Assembly: GCA_033557685.1 (NCBI GenBank)
Contig: JAWQRN010000031.1
Location: 1 to 48,500 of the forward strand
DNA: 48,500 nucleotides
Direction: 5' to 3'
DNA from: Sperchopsis tessellata
Taxonomy: Eukaryota > Arthropoda > Insecta > Coleoptera > Hydrophilidae
This document shows positions 1-10,974 of this stretch, one piece after another. The notes under the pieces are model-generated. The model did no database searches and was not told the DNA's origin. It worked only from the letters and a program-made list of their open reading frames with translations. Every line of letters starts with the position of its first letter. Position 1 is the stretch's first letter. The position numbers and the translations under genes were made by a program.

Positions 1-80
1 GCAACAGTGGACGAAACGTCGGCACTTATCAGAGCCTCTACACGGTTTCCACCCGGAAACAACATTCATACATATATGTA
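1..80 (+). mobile_element. Penelope-like element 3' tail (truncated by window edge)
   Basis: The first ~75 bases match the 3' tail of the Penelope-like copies at 18600-18680 (+) and 12445-12530 (-): the block GGACGAAACGTCGG, then a CACTTATCAGAGCCTCTACA block, then a CCCGGAAACAACATTCAT-like end. The 5' part of the element lies outside the window. Assignment to Penelope rests on the better copies, where the same tail follows decayed GIY-YIG endonuclease coding sequence. Confidence 0.7.
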
Positions 81-479
81 TATCACTTTGGTTCCTGACC
101 AGTTTTGTGAAGCCACGTCCCATGACGTTACATTATATTACTTTTTTTGTACATGAGAAAAAAGAGTTATAATTCCAAACGCTGTCTGAATAGCCAGTAG
201 GTATCAAACATGGTCCTTCATAGTCTGTTTAGTTGAGAAATTCTTTTCATAATATTCATATGATAAATAATAAAATTTCAGTTTAAATTTGTTAAGAACA
301 TTAAATTTTGACAAATAATTGCATGAATAAAATTTAACATTTATATTTAAAAGAAAATTAAATTATAGAATGAATGAATTGATGATTGTTAGATGGTTTT
401 TTTTTTTGGGAATCTAATGTTTGTGAAAATAACTTCCTCTACTAACCACCAAAGTGGAACATTTTATATTTTTGTTACA
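81..479. other. AT-rich spacer, nothing recognised
   Basis: Simple AT-rich sequence with poly-A/T runs. No coding similarity or repeat structure was seen. Confidence 0.5.
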
Positions 480-1020
480 CCTTCCTCCTCTGGTTCCGAT
501 GCCGTCCCTAAAAGGAAGTAAGTCCTTGGTTGAACGTTCTTCTTCATCTCCACCACAGGCTAGACTCCTTCATTTCCCCGATATGTGGTCAGAGCTGATA
601 TGTGGAATACACCTAGTGTAATCTTTGGGTTATTCGGACTATCAGCTTAAAATGCATTAGGGAAACCCACACTCGGTCTCCTTCCTGGAAGTGTGGTGTA
701 TGGGCCTCTACTTTGCATCAGAATAAACTTTCTGGCCATCTTGATGGATATCATATGTGTATCTCGGGCCTACAATGTTCTTTGATTGCTGTATGGCACA
801 GTCATCACTATTCATATCTAGAGGAGTTCCAAGTTCACATTCAACCCAGATATGCTGCAATGCAATTTGTGGTTTGAACATGGGCAGTGTTCATAGCAGG
901 CTTAATGGAAGGCAGTATCTGGCCAGCTGGGGTGGTCATTTGCTACTAGGATCCTAAGCCTGGGCTTAAAATTGCAGCAGAGTCTATATTACCGATGCCA
1001 TTCAGGCAATACATGTTAAC
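480..1020 (-). pseudogene. Possible Ty3/gypsy integrase C-terminal remnant
   Basis: This block is clearly richer in GC than its flanks. Read on the - strand it gives, across several frames, a string ending in EGDRVWVS, which resembles the xVGDxVWL segment of gypsy-type integrase C-terminal domains, preceded by a possible helical stretch. Frameshifts and stops break it throughout. It could belong to the same family as the gypsy pol at 41.7-43.7 kb, which lacks its integrase, but no overlap lets me test that. The + strand ORF at 757-957 is a shadow. Confidence 0.35.
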
Positions 1021-1977
1021 CCAAGAATGTAGGAATCAACTATGACTTAAAAACTTAAATTTAAATGATAATAAAAGACTTCTGAATTTGTTAAAAGAAG
1101 TCACATACACTAGTCCCCTATTCTTACGTGGTTCACTTGGCGCTGATTCATTGTTAAACTGTCCTTTTTTATAACCTCATTTCATTCTTACACTGTCCTT
1201 TCTCACTCTTACTATCTTCGGACATTCTCCATTAGTAAATTGCATTGATCGTATGTAGTTCTACATACATTATGTGTGAATTTGTAATAAATTTATCTGA
1301 TGACTCACTAGAAATACATGTAAACTCACAGATGTTCACCCCAACAAAAAGCAGTTAATTTGTTTAGTCATCTAGTTGTTCTCTTCGTGTGTTTATTGTG
1401 TGTTAAAGTGTGATTTTAATCAGAGGCAAATTAATATCTTCCAGAACTAAGGGCTTGCTGGTTCGATTTTTGGTACAATAACACCAATCAGCAATTGTAA
1501 TTGTGAATATCAGCAATCCCTTTGCAAGATCCCAATTATGAAGTCAGACCTGCTATTATGCTAGAAATTAGCTTAGTGCGGCTTGTACAAATTATACAAA
1601 ACAATGCAGCAATAGTATCTGTCAGCATTTCCACTGCACGCAACACAATTACCAAGAGTCAAACCGTCTATTATGGTAGAATCTGGCTGTTGAATAGGAT
1701 ACATATATTTGCGAAAACGATCCTGGTAAGGAACCTAGTGCACTTCTCTGAAAAAAATTATAAATAAAACATCACTGTTAAAATTATTTTATAACGAGAA
1801 AATAAAAAGAAAGGTTCAGTGAGTCGTATTTTCATGCAACAAAAACCTCTTAATAACAAATTAAAATTGCTCTACGCAAGTGTATTATCCAAATAAGTAA
1901 TCATACATATTTTATAAATTGAACGTTGGTATTAGTACCTCTTGCACTTTAGCTACCATAATTAGGACAGAACGAAG
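1021..1977. other. Spacer, nothing recognised
   Basis: AT-rich sequence with a short chance ORF at 1522-1767 that resembles no family I know. No repeat ends or splice-flanked coding stretch was seen. Confidence 0.45.
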
Positions 1978-1979
1978 TA

Positions 1980-2675
1980 TTGGGTCAGTCCATAAGTTCG
2001 TGCGCATTGTTAGCTATAATAAAACACCAAACTAAACAATATTAAAAGTTATTTTAATCTAAAATATAATCACGATTATTTTGCCCTCTTGAAAGCAATT
2101 TTTTAATTCCATTTTCATAAAAATATTTTGATTTGGAATCAAAATACTCAGCGTCAACATTTTGAACACCATTTTTGTTTGAAAGTTTTTTTTTCCATTT
2201 AAAAAGTTCTGCAGACCGGAATAAATGAAATCACTTGGCACTAGATCTGGTGAGTACGGTGGGTGTGGTCAAATTTCCAAGTTATAGCTTTCCAATTTTC
2301 TAAAAGTTAAATTTACAGTGTGTGGTTTGGCGTTATCGTTTGTTCCTTCTTGCGAACAGAAATAATCGTTTTTCTTGTAATTTTTTGTTTAGACGTTCTA
2401 ATTGCTCACAATATGTTGCAGCCGTAATTGTCTGATTAGCTTCTAACAATTCAAAATGTACTACATTTAACATGTCCCATCATTCAGACAAAAGAACTTT
2501 TTTTGGATGTAACCCAGCTTTTGCTTTTGTTTAAAAACACACAGAACTACTGCACTTGCCAAATGTTCAACTGAAACTGAGAGCTGTTTGACCTTGAACA
2601 GAACTCTAATAGCGTTTAAAACACTTGCCTAAACAAGAGTGCAAAAAGTGTGCACGAACTTATGGACTGACGTGA
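1980..2675 (-). mobile_element. Internally deleted mariner element
   Basis: Terminal inverted repeats are visible: GTCAGTCCATAAGTTCGTGC at 1984-2003 and its exact reverse complement at 2652-2671. TA dinucleotides flank the element at 1978-1979 and 2676-2677, the target duplication expected for Tc1/mariner. At ~696 bp it is about half the usual 1.3 kb. The - strand encodes mariner transposase pieces from the middle and C-terminus; most of the N-terminal DNA-binding part is missing. It sits just upstream of the first visible exon of the coiled-coil gene. Confidence 0.9.
2060..2525 (-). pseudogene. Mariner transposase pseudogene
   Basis: Reading the - strand with two or more frameshifts gives the landmarks of a mariner DDE/D transposase in order: LHPKKVLLS, a WDM stretch, VVHFELLEANQTITA, YCEQLERLNKKLQEKR, NDNAKPH (around the second catalytic aspartate), PPYSPDLVPSDF (third catalytic aspartate) and LQNFLNGKKNFQ. 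An in-frame stop lies between NDNAKPH and PPYSPDL. The N-terminal helix-turn-helix region is not recognisable, so the copy cannot make transposase. The family assignment is firm; the mariner subfamily was not resolved. Confidence 0.9.
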
Positions 2676-3024
2676 TAGAATACAGTGTACGATGTTTCAA
2701 AGTTAATGAATTCAGGTGAATTGATGTAGAAGTGGTATTCATCAAAATGTACACCTGCACCATCAGTCCTGCGCTGAAATAACTTTTACAATCTATTCTA
2801 CAGTACAGTACAAGTAAAATTGTGCCAGAGATGTAAATATTAATTTCTCTTTTCAACTTCAATGTTAGCAGCTACAGAGAATACGATTCATATTATAATC
2901 CATTTTGTTTTACAAAAATTGACTATACTAAATTTTAATTTTACAGATTTCATTTTGCCTTAGTTTTTTTGTCAAAACTGATATTCATGAAACTTATTTA
3001 TATTTTAATTTTGAATTAAATTAG

Positions 3025-3144
3025 TTGCAGTCCAAGCTGCAAGAATTACGACAGAAATTGATACAAGAACGACAAACGAGGAAGCAAGCAGAGTGCCAAA
3101 TAAGGAATCAGCAATCAACTATGGTTGTAGAGCAATTGTCTGAG
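3025..3144 (+). CDS. Coiled-coil protein, internal exon 1 of 5 visible
   Basis: This is an internal coding exon of 40 codons in phase 0. It is bounded by an acceptor (AAATTAG at 3024, or TTGCAG ending at 3030, which would shorten it by two codons) and the donor GAG|GTACGT at 3145. The translation runs LQSKLQELRQKLIQERQTRK and continues with a heptad-like, Q/E/K/R-rich helix ending in VEQLSE, which is a typical coiled coil. It joins in frame to the exon at 3224. Upstream exons and the start codon are outside the window or not recognised. The pattern loosely recalls the coiled coils of macoilin or BRAP proteins, but the downstream exons do not confirm either, so no name is given. Confidence 0.75.
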
Positions 3145-3223
3145 GTACGTATAAGTGTTCCTTGTAGTCTATGCTACACTATTAGAAAATAGATTTCATA
3201 TTGATTTTTTTTATTTATTTCAG

Positions 3224-3319
3224 CAAATAAATAGGTTACAAGAGCAGTTAGCAATCGAGCAAAGGAAGAACACAGAATTAATAAAAACACAGCAAGAAGC
3301 TTATACTACTGCAGCAAAG
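3224..3319 (+). CDS. Coiled-coil protein, internal exon 2 of 5 visible
   Basis: This exon has 32 codons in phase 0, between the acceptor TTTATTTCAG (ends 3223) and the strong donor AAG|GTAAGT at 3320. The intron before it is only 79 bp. The translation starts QINRLQEQLAIEQRKNTELI and continues the coiled-coil helix of the previous exon without breaking the heptad character. Conservation of reading frame and both splice sites makes this a real exon rather than a chance ORF. The next exon found is 6.5 kb away, across an intron filled with transposon remnants; an extra small exon in between cannot be excluded. Confidence 0.8.
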
Positions 3320-6209
3320 GTAAGTTCACCTTATATTTAAAATCTTTAAATAGCCATTTAGTCATAAACTGCACTGTATAATAATGGTATAAATATTGTA
3401 TAATCAGAAAAGTGAAAATTCCCATGAAAAAATAAGGATATAACATACTAGAAGAATGATTACTTAGTATATAAGTTTCTAGCTTTTTCAAATTCAAAAA
3501 TTATACATGGCTAAGGGTTTGCCTGGGAGTTTACATGATTGCCATTCATTCTTAGATGGGTGACCATGATGCTTTTCCCTCTGTGGTCTTCGAAAATTTG
3601 ATTCCAAAAAAGAAAGCCACTTAATACAAAAAAAAAGTAACTTATCTAAAACATTGTTTATCAGCATATTTGCTGCCAAAGTGATCAGCAGAATACACTA
3701 ATTCATTTCTTTATTATGCCATGGCAGACCTAATGAACACAAATCATATATTATATTCCTTGATATTTATTGTGCCTATTGCAGTTTGTAATTTTTTTTT
3801 ATTTTATTTATTTAATGACTTGAGACTGAAGTCCATTCAACCAAAGCCACATATATAAAAGGCGTATATGATTTAGAGAGTAGACAGTTTGTAAATCATT
3901 CCACATAGAAGTTTAAGCATTTACACAATATCCACCTGGAATCAACTTTCCTGTTGAAACATTTATGTGCACTTTCGCTTCACAAAGTACAAGTTACATT
4001 AAAACAAAATCTTATATACTATACCAAAACAAATTGTAACACAATTTAGAATTTGATTTATACTTATTATTTTTTATAATACAGCTGTAACCTGACAGTA
4101 ACCTAATTTTAGCATAGATTTAATAGTTAAGGGAGTGGAATGGCAGAAATGCTTATGTAAAGTTATATACTGCGATTTCCATCACTACTCGATTGATATT
4201 TTGATTTGCTATATGAAACTTTCTATATATATAAATTAATCCTTTCTTGATGAAAGATCGGAAGCAGATTTTTAGAATATGTTAAATTTTTTAAGAAAAA
4301 GAAAGTTTCAAGGGCATCTTATAATTCTGCTTTAGATTTATCATAAAAAAGAGGTATATTAAAGATATGTTTGAAGTTTTAAATAAAATTTATTATTGTC
4401 ATCTATAGAGCCAGAAAGTATCATACAGGGTTCAGTCAATTCCATATGAGTGATAACCATGGTGTCGCCCGAAGAGACATCATCTCGACACATCAAATGT
4501 TAAAGACTATAATATCATATTTTTAACAGAAAAGTTAATTCACTTTCCTTATGTTGGAAACTAAAATTATTAATTTTGGTAAAATGGTGATTTCGGTGCG
4601 GCATATACATTTTGAAAAGATTCTATACTCATTTTTCAGAAAACACAATGTCCAGGCCCTTGGTAAAGTACATATAGAAATGCTGAACATGTTTGTGTTT
4701 GTCTGCAGACTGAGGTCCCTCGTGAACAGGATTCAACTTTTTATGCCATACTAGTAAGAAAAAGAATATTTATATGATATATGATTAATTTATACCTCAA
4801 GATTTTAAATTATAATTAAAAAGCAGAAATTATAATTCATGTTTACCATTTTTGTAAATTGAATAAAGGAAATTACATTATTTGTTAATACAACTGGTTG
4901 TTTTTGTTAGATTTCGCATAGGATATTGAAACTCAGTGATTTTACATAGCTATCATTTCGTTATTTATTTTTAATATATATATATATATATATGTAATTC
5001 TCGCAAAGATTTATATATCAGCTTCGAGTTTTATATTATCCAACTATCTATTTGCTGAAACAATGAAATTTCATGGGCAGGTTAACTTATTAAATCTCTG
5101 CTGTACTTTATGAAACATTTTTTTTATATATTTACTTTTACAGTGAAATCAGCTGCATATAAGGAGAGGTACCAATGTCTAATTGTAAAATAATGAATCT
5201 ATAAATAGTTAAAAATAGAATATACAATACAATGCACGTTGTGAAGTAATTATAATAAAAAGGTAACAAAAGATTAAGTGAAAAGCATAAAATAATAGAA
5301 ATATAAAGAATAATTAAATTTTGCAGTAGGTAAAGTAACTCCTTATATTTGAAATGATCTGTATTGTAGAAAAATTTAAAATGCATAACATGGACAAATG
5401 GTTTTACGACTATGCCATGTTTTTTTTATTGTAATTTATCTTTACTGCAAAATCGGTTATGTAAAATGACTGCAATAAAAATGATATACACTAATAACTA
5501 CCATATATTCCATATTCCAAACTCATGTTAATATTTATTATAGCCCACTCTCATCAGCTACATTTCAAGGATCTTCATTTGAATTTAAAAGTTTTTAAAC
5601 ATAAAAGTTCATTAACAGCCATTTAGAGAAAACCTTAATGTTATATACAATATAGGAATAAAAAGTTAGAAATATTTGCCTGGCATGCCCATAACAGTAA
5701 GTCTCTCAAACAGTAGTGTTCTATAATGTTTTGTGTATTTCATACATGTACAGTTAACTTAAAATTCGATTATTTGTTACCTGTGACTGGAAAATATAAC
5801 GCCGGTTTCAGATGTACTTTAATATTGCCAACTTATTTAAAAAGACCGAAAATTAACATATTTTCGAAGTTCATCTAGCAATTTTTTAAAGAAGCTTAGA
5901 AAATATGTTTAAAGCCTAATATAACTTGTGTTTCTATGAATAAATATATTTTCACTTATAACTAGGAAATTATACCTAAACAGGCATGCCTTATATCATT
6001 AAACAAGTATAAAAATAAGCAGTAATATCTTAAAAATAAAATATAGCCATAATAATCTGCTCAGCTGTTTACTATTGTTTGGAAGGTAAATAACTTATTT
6101 TCAGACAAAGACACTGATTTCAGTTTTCATTGCATATAATCTTTTTCCATAGTATTTAATGACATGGTTCGTGCATTCAAATTTTACAACATTCTCTCCA
6201 TAAAAATAA
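3320..6209 (+). other. Large intron, first part, no recognised element
   Basis: AT-rich intronic sequence of the coiled-coil gene. It contains a TA microsatellite at about 4973-4993 and scattered chance ORFs. No transposon ends or coding similarity were found between 3.4 and 6.2 kb. Confidence 0.5.
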
Positions 6210-7090
6210 CTTTATTTTTAATATGGCCACACTGCCACAAATTGTTTGAAATGTACTATATGCATCTCAATACTTGAATTAAATGCTTCTATAATTATAT
6301 CAGCCTCCGTACTAGAAGATAACCCTGCCCAGTTTTTGACATTTGTGTTCAGGTGGTGTGACACCTTTATTGTCAGTTTTAGCACATATTATACAAAATT
6401 AATATCTGACACCTAGATAGAGCACTTTTCCTGATGCCTTCGCAATTATAACTGCTACTCCAGAACTAGCATTGAAACTGTGCACGTAGCTTCTCTATCT
6501 CCATCCACCGTCTAAATAAACTGTTATATATGGAATTCCATCTACGTCAACAAGTCCCTTGTTTACTACCATTTGATACTCCAATTCTCCCGCTTTCTTA
6601 ATATCTTCTAAATATGAATGTCATTTAGTTTCTCTTGGCATTTATAAAATTTTGAGTTGGACATACTTTGGATATATCCATTACACTGATCAATTCCTCG
6701 AAATGCTTACATTTGCTACCTGTAACAAGAGATCCCCAATCTGCGGCCAAATTTATTGACGGGAAAGATTCTTGATCAGCAGAATTTTTGTACTCTCTTT
6801 CACACACAATTCACAATTACCTCTAAATATCTTCCTGCATACAAACTTGACTGTTCAATTGCCACCTTCAGTCACCATTTAATTACATAGTCTATATCAA
6901 CAATTCTGTTGCCAGATATAAGTTGTTGCCGTTTTTCACTTTCCACACATAGTTGATGCTGCATTATGGCTTCGTACTTCTCTTCTGTTTCACAAACATT
7001 ATATGCATTTTTGTCATCTGCTATAAATTTTGGTGTTGAATCTTCTGAAGCCTGGTTTGCAATTTATTCATCAGACATCCGAACATCTTG
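6210..7090 (-). pseudogene. Mutator-like transposase-domain pseudogene
   Basis: The - strand, read across frameshifts, matches a multicopy transposon protein family with a Mutator-like transposase domain seen in many arthropod genomes. Landmarks from N to C are VCRKIFRGNCELCVKES, SINLAADWGSLVTGSKCKHF, EELISVMDISKV, then KGLVDVDGIPYITVYLDGGW, SFNASSGVAVIIAKASGKVL, YLGVR, FCIICAKTDNKGVTPPEHKC and TEADIIIEAFNSSIEM. The DGGW stretch corresponds to the conserved acidic DGxW motif of the catalytic domain. At least two stops, including one just after DGGWR, and several frameshifts make it dead. It lies antisense inside the 6.5 kb intron. No terminal inverted repeats were located. Confidence 0.7.
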
Positions 7091-7439
7091 CAGAGGTAAC
7101 AATCCTTCTACTAATGGCTCATTCGATTACACGTTGCGATCTATAAATAAATATTTTTTTTATTATGTGATAAATAATATTTACATTGTGGTGAGAATTT
7201 ATCTAGTAGATAAGAAATTCAATTGAAAATTGTCATGTCGCATGTGTAAATTATACCATCCCAGAATATTTCTTACTTAATACTTAATAAGCAATAGTAA
7301 ATATCTTGTGCTGGTTTCTGCATATAGAGAAAACGAATCGAGTTAGATAAAAAGTAGTTGCATGATGTTGGGAAATTTTAAATAGTCGATGAAAAGTATA
7401 AAACATGGAATAGTTTATGTCACAAGTTGTCAACACACT
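7091..7439. other. Intron spacer, nothing recognised
   Basis: AT-rich, with no coding or repeat signal beyond the end of the Mutator-like remnant. Confidence 0.4.
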
Positions 7440-8450
7440 ATTATATACAGCTACTTAAACCTCTTTTGTTAGTTCTTCATTCTTAGGAACCATTGACAAA
7501 GCACCCACCACTAGCCGACCAGCATTCACTCGTTTCTCAACTTCCAACATGTTCTCCTGACTTTTGAAAAAGTACTACCTTGATAAGAACACTTATCTAC
7601 CTGAGAGAGAGCCAAGTAGACATGACATATCCTCGATGGACCCCTTGTTTTATTTCTAACCATTTGTTCATCTTTCATTTATCCTTACACATGCCTTATT
7701 CCCTAATAAAAAGCATAAATAACTTTCACTAAGCTCTCATGGACACCATATTTTCTTAAAATCCAGCAAAGTAGTTGCCTATTTTCACAGTCTTAAGCAT
7801 CTCTAGGTCACAAATGTACAGTATAATATCTTTCTTACTTCCATACATATATTTTTCTACCACTTCGCAAATTAAAGATTTGATTAATACATTCTCTGCC
7901 TGCCATAAATCCACATTGTATATCCCAAGCTCCCTATTTTGTAATGTTCACTTTTCCAATAACCACATTCCCAAATAGTTATTCTGTAATGCTCATCAAG
8001 CTTACTGCTGTATAATGCTTGCAATCAAACTTACCACCCTTCCCTTTATATAATGGGCACAGCATTCTTCCAATCAGCTGGCACTTTTGCACTTGCTATA
8101 CAAAATATTTTTCTTAGGGTGCTCACAAAGCTTATTGCTTTATAATTCTTACAGTCAAAGTTATCAACTTTCCCTTTATATAATGGACACACACAGCTTT
8201 TTTCCAATCAACTGGCAGTTATGCACTTGCTATACGTTCACTAAATATCTTATATACCTATCTCCCGGAAAACCTGGAAATATTTACTGTGGCCGTAGAA
8301 GTCTACATACTGAATTAACTTATGTACCTGTTTATCCAGTACTTCATATTTCTACATGTCACTAGTGATGCCCCAGTCCTGCAGCTTTCCCATTTATGAA
8401 ATTTCTAATCACACTCACAAGTTCTTATTCAGTGATATTCAATTTGTTTT
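7440..8450 (-). pseudogene. Non-LTR retrotransposon reverse transcriptase pseudogene
   Basis: The - strand carries reverse-transcriptase landmarks in the expected order from 8450 down. ITE..ELVSVIRNFINGKAAGL is the conserved block before the RT fingers. VPADWKNAVPIYKGKGGKFD CKHY with VSLMSI is RT motif 1-2. A QCGF block follows, and near 7550-7450 come RVNAGRLVVGALSMVPKNEE and VAVYNSVLTT, a C-terminal block typical of LINE ORF2 proteins. The catalytic YADD box is not visible. The copy has many stops. A ~115 bp segment covering VPADWK...YKGK is duplicated in tandem (about 7995-8095 and 8120-8233). The clade, RTE-like or other, is not resolved. Confidence 0.65.
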
Positions 8451-9439
8451 GGCATATGGTTCGCCAGTTTTTGAAATTTAGGGGAACCTTTTTACGTGGA
8501 ATCAGCATTTAGTTTTACATATGTTTATAGTATGTATTTTTATCAAGAAGATTATTGGTTTCAACATGTTGATTTAGCAATACACTATTTTAAAATCTAA
8601 AACACCAGCTATGGTTTTATTAAAAAAATTAAACCACGCAAATTGCACAAATTTGAAGTCTTTTACCAAATAATTTGTACTTAGGAAAAAATTTACGACA
8701 TTATAATACAAAATAAATATTTCATGGCAAGCAAAAACATTGGTTTCAATCGATAATTTGATTTTTTTTTATCATTTCATATAAAAACTGGGGAAACTAT
8801 CATGTATTAGCTGGGATTCAGAAAACAATACATGCTTTTTAGTTGAATTTTGCACACAATTATTAAACACATGGAAAGGCGAAGAAGCTTTTTCGCTAAA
8901 AAAAAAGTAAACTATACCAGATATTTGCCAATATAAACTGCCTGTACCGGGCTATAATTTTTCATCAACATGTCAAAACATCAACAAAATCCACATTTAT
9001 TTCGGCCATCTAATTTCTATTAATACCAATATGTATTATTACCTGTGTTTTATTGGAGTATTTTTGAAGATATCCTAATTTGTCCTATTAACAACCTCAA
9101 CAGATGATACTGTTTCATGTTATAATTCATTCATTCATTCGTGAAAATATTAGATCATTTAAAAATTGTAAATAAACGAAAAATGTACATACCTTTTGCT
9201 TTTAATAAGTTTTTAAAGGTAGATTTGACAAACTTTGAACTTTTAGTCATTTTTCGACCTTTGAAAAGGTAGCTTTTGACCAAGACGGTTCTGAATCACT
9301 TATAAATATGATATACATATTACATAAGCGGATGTACAGCCAAACAAAATAAAAGTTATGCTATCCTTCTCTTTATAGAATTATAATGGTGATATGTGCC
9401 ATCTATTATCAATCTCTGAATTAACGTTTATTATGCTAA
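8451..9439. other. Intron spacer, nothing recognised
   Basis: AT-rich sequence without a coding similarity or a clear repeat structure. Confidence 0.45.
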
Positions 9440-9650
9440 TCCACTCTCCTTTTAACCAACGAACTTGTCAAGCGAGGAATCATAGATCCGAGGCCCAACT
9501 CAGCCTGTTTGTTTTTGTGATTAGGAAGAACCAACTTCCAGTTGGAACATTAAATGTAGCAAAATTCCCATATTTTAGCCTAATCCCTAGTATCGGTGGT
9601 GATTACCCATAGCAACAGAAATAGACCAAAGTTAAATAAACAAAAATAAA
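9440..9650 (+). mobile_element. SINE, degraded copy, + orientation
   Basis: From ~9515 this matches the SINE at 11100-11389: TTTTTGTGATTAGG, then AGAACCAACTTCCAGTTGGA, AAATTCCCA, GCCTAATCCCT, CGGTGGTGATT and the tail AAGTTAAATAAACAAA. The preceding 60-70 bases align poorly with the tRNA-like head (AAGCGAGGAATCATAGATCC). A middle segment present in the full copy, with the GGGAGGGACGTAAAAC block, is deleted. Confidence 0.75.
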
Positions 9651-9821
9651 AGGAAGCTGATACATAACGTATGTTATTTAATTTTGAAAATAATAATACA
9701 TTTGTCACACAATAATATTGAATGCATTGTACAAATTAAATTACTGTAGATATAGTTAAATCCCATTTTGATCTTTGGTACTCTTATCAAACTGACTAAT
9801 CTATATATTGTATTTTTTTAG

Positions 9822-9857
9822 ACACAAAACACAAATGGTACCACGTTATCAGCTGAG
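9822..9857 (+). CDS. Coiled-coil protein, internal exon 3 of 5 visible
   Basis: This small exon has 12 codons in phase 0 (TQNTNGTTLSAE). It is flanked by a polypyrimidine tract and acceptor TATTTTTTTAG (ends 9821) and the consensus donor GAG|GTAAGT at 9858. Both neighbours are also phase 0, so the frame joins cleanly after TTAAK and before QMLTTSS. The short polar sequence is probably a flexible linker after the coiled coil. Support is the match of splice sites, phase and lack of stops; an exon this short could still be a chance call. Confidence 0.6.
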
Positions 9858-9909
9858 GTAAGTAAGCATAATTATTTTATAATTTATACTATATATATTT
9901 ATATATATA

Positions 9910-10710
9910 CAGTGAATCCTTGATCTAACGAACTTCGGATTTAACGGAAAAAATTTTCAGCTCTCAAAAATTATTTTTTTTCTTAACTCACAGTTATTTT
10001 CAACAAATTATAACGAATACGCCATAAGTTGGAAAAAACACTCTAGTAATTTCAGTGATAAGACACTATTTTGCCAGATGTACTAGGGTTTTTATGACAT
10101 CAAGGGAACAATATGCGCTCGTAAATTTTTTGTATAGATGTAGGCGTGAATGTAAGGAATACCGACAAAACAATACTACCAGATGAGCGCCCTTTAGCTA
10201 GAAATGTGTAGAAATGCAGTGGGCATAAAAACAGCTGTTTTTATTTGTTTGGGATCATTATGCTTTTATTTACCTCAATCACTCACCTTGCTTAAAAAAT
10301 GTGTTATTTTCTAAAATTTGTTCATTTGTACATACTATAGAATTTTATACAGATGATGAGGAAATAAACATTTCTGTATACATATGTACTAAACGAAACA
10401 TATGTTTCCTATCAATATAAATACAAAGGTTATAAATTTATTGGACATGCGGAACACGTCGAGTTCCACTTAAAGAGGGTAATTTTTTACACTTCCAGGT
10501 ATATGCCAACGGTCTTATTATGCTGTATTTAACCGAAAATAATATGAATTCATTTTAAATAAACTCCGGACTGGATTCGCATTAATTACGGTAAGCGGGT
10601 AAATATGGATTTGTAATTTAATTTTAATTTAATATAGACACCATTTTTAGATATTCGGATTTAACTGGCACCCCTGCCCCTGAGTAGTCCGATAGATCGA
10701 GGGTTCGCTG
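9910..10710. mobile_element. Pogo/Tigger-like MITE, 801 bp
   Basis: The ends are inverted: CAGTGAATCCTTGATCTAAC at 9910-9929 faces CAGCGAACCCTCGATCTATC read inward from 10710. Both arms also carry CGGATTTAAC a little further in. TA flanks both sides (9908-9909 and 10711-10712). The CAGTGAACCCTCGATNTAAC type of end is that of pogo/Tigger elements. No transposase coding is seen inside, so this is a non-autonomous copy. It inserted 50 bp downstream of the 9822-9857 exon, next to TA microsatellites. Confidence 0.85.
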
Positions 10711-10974
10711 TATATATATATATATATAATAGTAAAAAAAAATATCTTTGCATTTCAATACTTCACTGATGTAGTTCTGTAATACCATATTAACCTTACA
10801 TACTCATATGCAAACAAATTAAGTCCTAAACATTGTCGTAAAATTGAATTGAATTGATTCACTTAAAAAGCAATTAAAATTATATTACTAGAATGCAATT
10901 ATGCATGTTTTTTTTTAAATTTTATTATACATTTCCTTCCATTAAAAACAAATCACCCACAATAAAATACAACA
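10711..10974. repeat. TA microsatellite and AT-rich spacer
   Basis: A (TA)n run at 10710-10728 is followed by AT-rich intron sequence without other features. Confidence 0.6.

Noticed and set aside
757..957. 66-codon + strand ORF
   Set aside because: It overlaps a block that makes slightly better sense on the other strand as an integrase remnant, and resembles nothing itself.
4973..4993. TA run as a possible promoter TATA
   Set aside because: It is a simple microsatellite inside an intron with no start or exon following.
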